Source of the DNA: Triticum aestivum | Lineage: Eukaryota > Streptophyta > Magnoliopsida > Poales > Poaceae | DNA: 64,000 bases | Direction of reading: 5' to 3' | Assembly (NCBI RefSeq): GCF_018294505.1 | Contig: NC_057800.1 | Location: 175,719,642 to 175,783,641 of the forward strand | Shown here: positions 56,969 to 64,000 of the stretch, piece after piece | Layout: each line of letters starts with the position of its first letter | How positions within the stretch are numbered: position 1 is the stretch's first letter | Notes under the pieces: generated by a model | The model's input: the letters and a program-made list of their open reading frames with translations, nothing else | Databases searched by the model: none | What the model was told of the DNA's origin: nothing | Made by a program: the position numbers and the translations under genes

Positions 56969-58651
56969 TGAAAGCACAAGTGCTCCCCAGGTGGTTTTGG
57001 TAATTAATGTCAACATATCTATTGTTGGACTAACACTTTTATCTAGTATGTTTCAGATAAGTTCAACAATGGAGTGGCATGGACTAAAGGATGTGGGAAC
57101 TCCTTCAAGATGCTAAGGACAAAGGATTGGCTAAAGCTTCAAGCTCAAGACTCTTCATTTTCTATTTTAGTGATCCAAGATCACATTGAGTCCATAGGAA
57201 AAGCCAATACTATTAAGGAGGGATGAGGTGTTGCTAAATGAGCCTCTTGCTTCATGTGTTTAGTGATATGCTCCAAAACCCTCAGCTACTTTCCCATATC
57301 CACACTTGACCTAAACCCAAAGCCAAACTCGGATCTACCGATTCTTTCTATCCGGCGCCACCGAGTTTCACATGTCATATCCACTGCCAAACCCTAAGCA
57401 AATTGGTTCTACCGATAGGGATCTCGGTCTCACCGAGATGGGATTGTAATCTCTCTGTGTATGTCCATTACCAAAATCGGTCTCACCGAGTTTAGGCAAT
57501 CGGTACTACCGAGATTACAATGCAAACTCTCTGGTTAACTTATTACCAAAATCGGTCCAACCGAGTTTAGTAATCGGTCCCACCGAGTTTGCCTAACCAA
57601 CTCTCTGGTTAGCTAATTACCAAAATCGGTCTCACCGAGTTTGTGTAATCGGTCTCACCAAGATTACGTTATGCCCTAACCCTAACCATATCGGTCCTAC
57701 CGAGTTGCATATCGATCCCACCAAATATCACTAACGGTCACTAGGTTTACTAAATCGGTCCGACCGAGTTTGTTGATTCGGTCCCACCGAGATTGGTAAA
57801 TTGTGTGTAACGGTTAGATTTTGTGTGGAGGCTATATATATACCCCTCCACCTCCTCTTCATTCGTGGCGAGAGCCATCAGAACACATCTACACTTCCAA
57901 CTCACATGTTCTGAGAGAGAACCACCTACCCTTGTGTTGAGCTCAAGATATTCCATTCCTACCATATGAATCTTGATCTCTAGCCTTCCCCAAGTTGCTT
58001 TCCACTCAAATCTTCTTTCCACCAGATCCAAATCCTATGAGAGAGAGTTGAGTGTTGGGGAGACTATCATTTGAAGCACAAGAGCAAGGAGTTCATCATC
58101 AACACACCATTTGTTACTTCTTGGAGAGTGGTGTCTCCTAGATTGGCTAGGTGTCACTTGGGAGCCTCCGACAAGATTGTGGAGTTGAACCAAGGAGTTT
58201 GTAAGGGCAAGGAGATCGCCTACTTCGTAAAGATCTACCGCTAGTGAGGCAAGTCCATCGTGGGCAACGGCCATGGTGGGATAGACAAGGTTGCTTTTTC
58301 GTGGACCCTTCGTGGGTGGAGCCCTCCGTGGACTCGCGCAACCATTACCCTTCGTGGGTTGAAGTCTCCATCAACGTGGATGTAGGATAGCACCACCTAT
58401 CCGAACCACGCCAAAAACATCTGTGTCTCCAATTGCGTTTGAATTCTCCAAACCCTTCCCTTTACATTCTTGCAAGTTGCATGCTTTACTTTCCGCTGCT
58501 CATATACTCTTTGCATGCTTGCTTGATATGTATTGTGATCATTAAACTTGTACCTAAACTCCACTTAAACCGAAAAAGTTCAAAAACTGCAACTTTTGGC
58601 ACTTAGTGTCTAATCACCCCCCCTCTAGACACCTCTTCTCAAGATCCTACA
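56969..58651 (+). repeat. 3' LTR of the young copia element
   Basis: 1683 bases. Differences from the 5' LTR include one extra TA in the TATATATA box (57833 onward) and a shorter C-run near the 3' end. Palindromic units about 57330-57800. Confidence 0.93.
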
Positions 58652-58656
58652 CCTTT

Positions 58657-59941
58657 GTTCCCTGCGAGGAATCGAAGCAACACCCCGTGGGGGTATGTAA
58701 GGCGCCTGCCATGTCTTTTGTGAATATTATATCCTTAATATGAATCGATGCGAGGTGCTTGTTCTGTCGCTGCTTGGCTCCCCCTTTCTATCCTCATGAG
58801 GACTTGGCGCTCTGCGCTGACAGGTCCCAGTCCCCAGGCAGGCTTCAGCCGTCGCTGGTATGCCAGGTCGCGATGTTGTGGTCAAGGCCAGGAGGTGAGC
58901 GGCCCGAGGTCCGGTAAGAGCCCCTGAGTCGCGATGCTCGGGAGGTCCCCTTTAGCGCTCAAGCAGCCCTCGCTGGGCGAGGAAGGAAGGCAGCGTCACC
59001 GTGACCGAGCCGCACTAGGCGAGGGTTTGGTGCTGCGTTGGTCCAACTCCTGTAAGGGCGTGACTTATCTTTTGAGTTTGGAGTGGCTCTTCGACGAGGC
59101 GCCCAGCCCGAGTGGTGGTAGCTGAGGTGCTGCTGGGTTGGGTCCTCGCGAGCTTCTTCCCACTCTCCCGCGCTTTCCTTAATGCTCTACGTCCTTATGT
59201 CCCGGCCCTCAAGCGAGCTCAGCCGTCGCTGGTATGACGGGTCGCGATGCCGTGGGTCAAGGCCAGGGGTGAGGGCTGGAGAGCTAGTAGGAGCCCATGA
59301 GTCGCGATGCTCAGGCGTCCCCCTTTTAACGTGCAAGCGGTCCATGCTGGAGAGAGGGAGAGATAGCCCGCGACGTCCCCAACGTTGCTCCCGGAGTGGG
59401 TCCTGCATACCAATCATAAAGAAAGACAAGACCTGTCGCTATGGCTGCCAGCCAACCATTGGTCGCTCCGAGGAAGTGATTGGGGGCACTGAGGGCCTGG
59501 TGAGGTGGCGCCTTGCGGGGCTGCCGCGGCCAGAGCTCGATCACTCAGATTTGTCGGCGTTGCAGGAACGGACCCGTACGCAAATGCCGTGCCAGAGAGA
59601 GCGGCTCCGCAGGTAGGCGTCAATCGAGCAGGCGATTAGGTCGGGTATGTTAAGCACGCAGGAGGAAATTCATTTTAGGCAGATGCGGGAAAAGCTAATG
59701 CCGCTGGGCCAGGCCCGAGCAGCTTGGGGATGATGCAGCCCGAGGGGCGCCCCCAACAAGGTAGGTAGAGAGCATAAGCAAAACGGATACATGCCGCAGG
59801 GACGGACCCACGCGGCCTGGGAATGATGCGGCCCTCTGGGCGCTCCCAGCTAAAAATGGAACTCGGAAAGATGTCACCTGATGCTGTTGAAGACGAAGCG
59901 ATGCTGAAGAAGTGGGCGATGCGCGGTGAAGACGTCGACCC
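58657..59941 (-). other. Non-coding interior of family-2 copy 2
   Basis: Continues the family-2 sequence after the nested copia; counterpart of about 35715-36967. It contains the same diverged ~150-base duplication (about 58840-58980 and 59215-59345) and no gene. Confidence 0.6.
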
Positions 59942-60388
59942 TCACAAGCCCCCAGGCCTTGGAGCCTCGGGAGGCTCTGGGGGCACGGGTAGGTCTTCGG
60001 GGGCCATCTCCACCTCCGCCAGGACCGCGCGATGCCTGACCTCCTGAGCCTCCAGAACGCTCCTCGGCAGGCTCTGATGAGCGGCGACCACGTTCGGCAG
60101 GCCGAAAGGCATGCGAACATAGCTGTGAGGTGGACCCTCGCAACGCCCCACGCGCGAAGGCCAAAGGCGCTCCTGAGACGCGGCTCGGTTGAGCCCTGGC
60201 ACGTCGACGAAGACGCGCAGCCCACCATCCTCTCCTGGATGTGGGGCTATGGCGGGTAAGCGGCGGCTGCCGCGCATGACTCTCGACTCCTGTAGCTCCT
60301 GGGTGTTTCTTGCGATGAACTCCTGAGGGTTTGGTCTTCCTTGCCTTGTACCTTCCTGAGGGAAACGTGCCTGGAAGCACCCCTCCAA
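59942..60388 (-). pseudogene. Internally deleted reverse transcriptase remnant, copy 2
   Basis: Carries GGLRVFVDVPGLNRAASQER joined to PHSYVRMPFGLPNVVAAHQS exactly as in copy 1 (36968-37414). The catalytic YxDD region, RNase H and integrase are missing. The frame is open over 148 codons, which could mean the truncated segment was still translated after the deletion, or simply reflects GC-rich composition. Confidence 0.7.
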
Positions 60389-60487
60389 GTGGTGCCCGAG
60401 CGCCTCCCTCGCGACCTTGGCAAAGTCGGTGGCTCTCCAAGAAAGAGCCCCCGAGCCCTGCCTGGGGAGGGCGCCGGGCGCGCCTTC

Positions 60488-62979
60488 CTATGCGAGAGAG
60501 GGTGGCGCTCCCTGATCGGGCGCAAATCCTGACGCAACACCTCTGGAGGCGTCTGCCTCCTTATGGCTCGGGCCAGGCGAAGCCTTCTTCTTCTTAAGGG
60601 TCGCCTCGGGAAGTCTTCCGCTCCTGTGATCTGGGTCTTCGATTGCTGCGGCTTGGAACGCACGCTCAAGTGAACACACTGCGTCCCTTTCTTCGCAGGG
60701 TACGGTGATGACTCCACCGCTTCCCGGCATCTTGAGGACATTGTAACCATGGTGAGTCACTGCCATGAACTTGGCTAGGGCTGGGTACCCGAGGATGGCA
60801 TTGTAGGGTAGGCGAATGTGGGCGACGTCGAAGTCGATGAGCTCGGTGCGGTAGTTGTTGCGCTGCCCGAAGGTGACTGGGAGGCGAACCTGCCCTATTG
60901 GGACAGTGGAACCATCAGTAACTCCTAAGAAAGGCTTTGTCGGCTGAAGTTGATCGTACGGCACTTTGAGATTGTCGAACGCCTCGACGGACAGGACGTT
61001 GAGTCCTGCTCCGCCATCAATGAGGGTCCTGGTGACCTGCACATTGCTGATGACTGGGGAGCAAAGCATAGGGAGGACTCCGGCCGTTGCCGCGCACTTG
61101 AGCTGATCCGCTGAGCTGAACATGATAGCGCATGCAGACCACCTGAGAGGGTGCGTGGCCTCAAGCTTGGGGAGGACTGCATTCACCTCGCGAGCAAACT
61201 GCTTGAAGATGCGCTGTGATGCTGGGGCTTGGGCGCCACCTAAGATCCAAGCGATTGCGCGTGGCTCGTGGAAGCCCCCAGCCCCCTCGTCTTGATGTTG
61301 GTCTTCGTGCCTCCTTGGCGGTGGCGGCAGAGGAGGAAGGCCTGTGTTGCCATGTGGGCGATCCTCACGAGGCTGATCCCTCCAGCCTCCCTCGCGAGGC
61401 TGGTCCTGCCAGCGATCCTCGCGAGGTCGGTCACGCCACCCATGGTGAGGGCCACGGTCTTCCCATCGTCCTCCACCTCTTCCTCCTCCTCGGCCATAGC
61501 CCCTGTCGTTGCGCTCGGGGCGTCGGCCGATTTGCCCATCTCGCACGGCCCTGAGCTCTTGACATTCACTGGTGTTGTGGGTGTGGAGGTCGTGGTACAC
61601 GCAGTATCGACTGCCCTTGGATGACTCAGGCTGATCCCTGCCTCGCTTGGTGTCTGGTTCCGCTGCCAGCACGGCAACCCCCTTGCGCTTCACGTCCTCG
61701 GCCTTGTGCTTTTTCTCTTCTGGGTCGGCTGTCAGGACCTCGAGGAGGGAGAGGCGCCCCTCCTCAGCCCTGGCACACTTGGTCGCCAAGTTGAACAGCT
61801 CCAGGGATGTGCACAGGTCTTCATGGATTGCCAGCTCCTCCTTCATCTTGATGTCGCGCACGCCATTGGAGAAAGCTGAGATGATGGCTTCTTCAGTCAC
61901 CCTGGGGATCTTGAGGCGAGCGTTGTTGAAGTGTTGGATGTATTTTTGCAGGGTTTCCCCTGGCTGTTGCTTAATGTGGCGCAGGTCGCTCACGGCCGGG
62001 GGCCGGTCGCGAGTGCCCTGGAAGTTGGCGATGAAGCGAGTGCGCATCTCGCCCCAGGAGGAGATCGTGCTAGGAGCCAGGTTCAGGAGCCAGGTGCGGG
62101 CGCCGTCCTTGAGCGCCATGGGAAACCAGTTCGCCATGACCTTTTCGTCTCCGTTGGCGGCTTCAATTCCCATCTCGTAGAGCTGTAGGAATTCCGTGGG
62201 GTCTGTCGTGCCATCGTAGCGAGGGGGCAAGTCAGGCTTGAACTTGCCTGGCCATGTGACGCCGTGTAGCTCGGGGGTGAAGGCGAGGCAGCCTGCTGTG
62301 GCCATCGACGCCCTTTGCTGGCGCTGAGCCTGCTCTTGGTGGTCACCACGCGCCGCCGCTTGGAGTAGCGCGGGGTCTTGTCGTGGAGGCGCAGGGACGC
62401 GATCTTGGCGCGTCGGTGCTGGGAGCGCGCGAGCACCTTCTTGGAGACGAGGGGTCTCTTGGCAGCTTCCTTCTTGCTGCGTAGGCGCCGGACGTGGAGG
62501 GTCTCGCCCTGGGGCTGCGCGCCTTGGAGCCAGGGCGCCTTCTTGGGGAGGAGGTGGTGGAGGCGCCTCCTGATCCTCGCCCCCTGCGCGGAATGGAGGG
62601 TGAGGCAGCAAGAGGGATGGCAGGGGGAGCCCCCTGCGACGCTGACGAGCTCGGTGATGCGGGCGAGCCAGTCCTCGTCGATGGGGCGGTAGTGCAGGAG
62701 CTTCCTTGCCAGGAGCAGCGCGGCGTGCGCGTCCGCGGGGGCGCGACGGGCGTGGGACGATGAACCAGCTGGAGTCAGCGACGGGGTGGCAGTGCAGCCA
62801 TCCCGCCGCACCGAAGGATGCTGGGACGAGGCCTGCTGCTCGTTCCCCGTCGGGCCGGTGGCGGCGTTGGCGGCAGGCGACGGGGAACGACGAGGGCGTC
62901 CACCGATGGGCGCCGTCTGGGCGACGCGGGTGGCCTGAGCAGCCCGGCGCTCGACGCGAGCCCGACGAGCGTCAGCCAT
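60488..62979 (-). pseudogene. Family-2 gag-protease polyprotein, one frameshift
   Basis: ATG at 62979 (MADARRARVERRAAQ). One frameshift near 62600-62630 separates the first ~120 codons from a 707-codon frame (62611-60488) holding the rest. That frame has the gag core (GKFKPDLPPRYDGTTDPTEF, NWFPMALKDGARTWLLN, PGETLQKYIQHFNNARLKIP), zinc-knuckle-like CVYHDLHTHNTSEC and an Arg/Gly tail with repeated DRPRED / DQPREG-type units. The protease follows with RTLIDGGAGLNVLSVEAF and HIRLPYNAILGYPALAKF. The fused frame shows gag and protease are one polyprotein in this family; RT remnants follow ~100 bases on. The best preserved sense gene of family 2. Confidence 0.8.
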
Positions 62980-63049
62980 GGACACGACGGAAGATCACAC
63001 GCGAACAGCGGAGGAAAGATTCCGGCGCACCCCTACCTGGCGCGCCAAA

Positions 63050-63947
63050 TGTCAGATTTCGGGTTCCGGCAGACCCTTAAGGTTCGAACTCTGGGGTGCG
63101 CGCGGAGATCTCTCCCCTATCGATCTACGTCCGATCTTCTCGTGTGATCTAAGCTAGAAACGATGAACAACACAAAGAACGCGAGATTTATACTGGTTCG
63201 GGCCACCAATGTGGTGTAATACCCTACTCCAGTGTGTGGTGTGGTGGATTGCCTCAGGGGCTGATGATGAACAGTACAGGGGAAGAACAGCCTCGCGAGA
63301 GGTGTTCTTGAGCTGGTGCGGAGTGTTCTACTTGGTCTGGGTCTCTCCCTCTATCCGCCTAGATGCCTCTACTCTGTGGTGGCTAGCTCTATTTATAGAG
63401 GCCCTGGGCCTCTCCCCAAATAATGAGCGAGAAGGGCGCCAACAATTGTCCATTTCGAAGGGGAACATCTAGTGCATGTTATCCTGACCAAACGTGGTCT
63501 TCGGCTGCCAAAAGCACTGGTGATGACGCCGTCTTGGGCTCCACGGTGACCTTCGTCCTGCCGCTCTGCTGGTCTTGGTCTCGTTGCACCGGAATGGTAA
63601 CCTTTGCCCGATGCCTTGGCCTGTGCTTGCTCCCTTTGCGCTGAAGAGGAAACAAGGACACTGCGCAGGCCGGCGCCTGCCTGGCGCCCGCCTGGTCTCG
63701 ATCGTCATGTCTTGCGTCACGGGTTCCTCGCGAGGTACCCCTGCCTTGATCTCTCCGCCTCCTCGCGAGGCTGCCTGATGAGGCTGCCTCTGAGGAAGCT
63801 TCCTGTCATCCGCCCCGCGAGGCTTGGTCCCTCACGAGGGTCTTGAGCTTGAGCTGATGAAGATGGCCCGTGCTGGGCCCCCACTTGAGCCACGTTGCAG
63901 GCCGCAGGCAGGCAAGTCTGGGGACCCCCGTTCCCAGAACGCCGACA
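63050..63947 (-). repeat. 5' LTR of family-2 copy 2
   Basis: Starts TGTCAG (TGTCGG mutated) and ends CCGACA. TATA region at 63387-63400 intact. The primer binding site candidate TTTGGCGCGCCAGGTAGGG (minus) lies at 63031-63049. Confidence 0.93.
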
Positions 63948-63952
63948 ATCTT

Positions 63953-64000
63953 GAATAATCATCAACAATGACGAAGCCATAGAGACAAGAAGTTGTAGTG
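63953..64000 (-). pseudogene. Copia integrase fragment of Maximus 2
   Basis: On the minus strand reads TSCLYGFVIVDDYSR, the integrase block that directly follows the first catalytic Asp region. The family-2 insertion lies right after this motif; the frame continues at 47188 (RYTWV). Truncated by the window edge. Confidence 0.75.

Larger units (their letters stand above)
49342..58651 (+). mobile_element. Young SIRE-type copia element, nearly complete
   Basis: A 9310-base plus-strand element with TSD CCTTT (49337-49341 and 58652-58656), LTRs 49342-51026 and 56969-58651, primer binding site TGGTATCAAAGC at 51029-51040 (initiator-Met tRNA type) and polypurine tract AAAAAGGGGGAGAT at 56955-56968. 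Gag-protease-integrase (51082-52986) and RT-RNase H (52977-55022) are open except for one frameshift. About 20 LTR differences by eye (~1.2%) suggest ~0.45 million years, the youngest insertion here. No extra ORF follows pol. Family name not assigned; SIRE lineage from the PPT and pol motifs. Confidence 0.92.
47194..63947 (-). mobile_element. Family-2 gypsy element, copy 2, interrupted by copia
   Basis: Minus-strand element with 898-base LTRs (47194-48091, 63050-63947) and perfect duplication ATCTT (47189-47193 and 63948-63952). It is inserted in the integrase of Maximus 2. Without the nested copia (49342-58651) it is ~7.4 kb. Order in element orientation: 5' LTR, gag-protease (62979-60488), RT remnant (60388-59942), non-coding DNA, antisense B3-like gene (48423-49241, plus strand), 3' LTR. 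LTRs differ at ~40 positions by eye (~4.5%), implying the oldest datable insertion here. It lacks most of RT and all RNase H and integrase. Confidence 0.9.
29909..64000 (-). mobile_element. Maximus-like copia retrotransposon 2, with two insertions
   Basis: Minus-strand SIRE-lineage element whose 5' end lies right of the window. From left: 3' LTR (29909-31247), 3' half of the accessory gene (31772-33556), family-2 gypsy copy 1 (33562-40914), 5' half of the accessory gene (40920-43421), spacer, pol (44715-47160), family-2 gypsy copy 2 (47194-63947), and a scrap of integrase (63953-64000). Left flank ATTAG is the presumed duplication. Removing the two insertions and one duplication copy each restores collinearity with Maximus 1. 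Confidence 0.85.

Overview
The window is intergenic DNA of a large plant genome. Element families, LTR sequences and the depth of nesting all point to wheat or a close Triticeae relative. No ordinary host gene was found. Almost every base belongs to transposable elements inserted inside one another, and most boundaries can be fixed to the base by target-site duplications (TSDs). Family names (Maximus, Fatima, Angela, Sabrina) are recalled from LTR sequence and were not checked against a database.

Left block (1-25951). A CACTA transposon, of which only the right end is visible (24897-25951), was hit by a Fatima-like gypsy element (17305-24896 visible). That was hit by a Maximus-like SIRE-lineage copia element (1-17304 visible). 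That in turn was hit by a second, complete Fatima-like element (4473-13572, TSD GTTAC). The middle block (25952-29908) holds unassigned DNA, gypsy LTR pieces, an Angela/BARE-type LTR and the start of a second CACTA element. Right block (29909-64000). A second Maximus-like element on the minus strand carries two insertions of one unnamed gypsy family, called family 2 here: 33562-40914 (TSD GGTGC) and 47194-63947 (TSD ATCTT). The second family-2 copy itself contains a young, nearly complete copia element (49342-58651, TSD CCTTT).

The recurring theme is extra genes carried by elements that mostly lack a full replication machinery. Both Fatima-like copies have gag and protease but no reverse transcriptase or integrase, and carry an antisense gene with a Transposase_28-like (PF04195) N-terminal domain and its own TATA box. 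Both family-2 copies have gag, protease and the same internally deleted reverse transcriptase, plus an antisense gene with its own TATA box that encodes a B3-like DNA-binding domain. That gene is intact in the second copy (48423-49241). The Maximus-like elements carry a long sense gene downstream of pol, preceded by its own TATA box and a probable 5' UTR intron. Three unrelated families therefore each carry an accessory gene with an apparently independent promoter.

LTR divergences counted by eye agree with the nesting order: about 1.2% for the innermost copia, 1.9% for the complete Fatima-like element, and roughly 3-4.5% for the two family-2 copies. Both Maximus-like elements and the outer Fatima-like element run off the window, so their LTR pairs cannot be compared.
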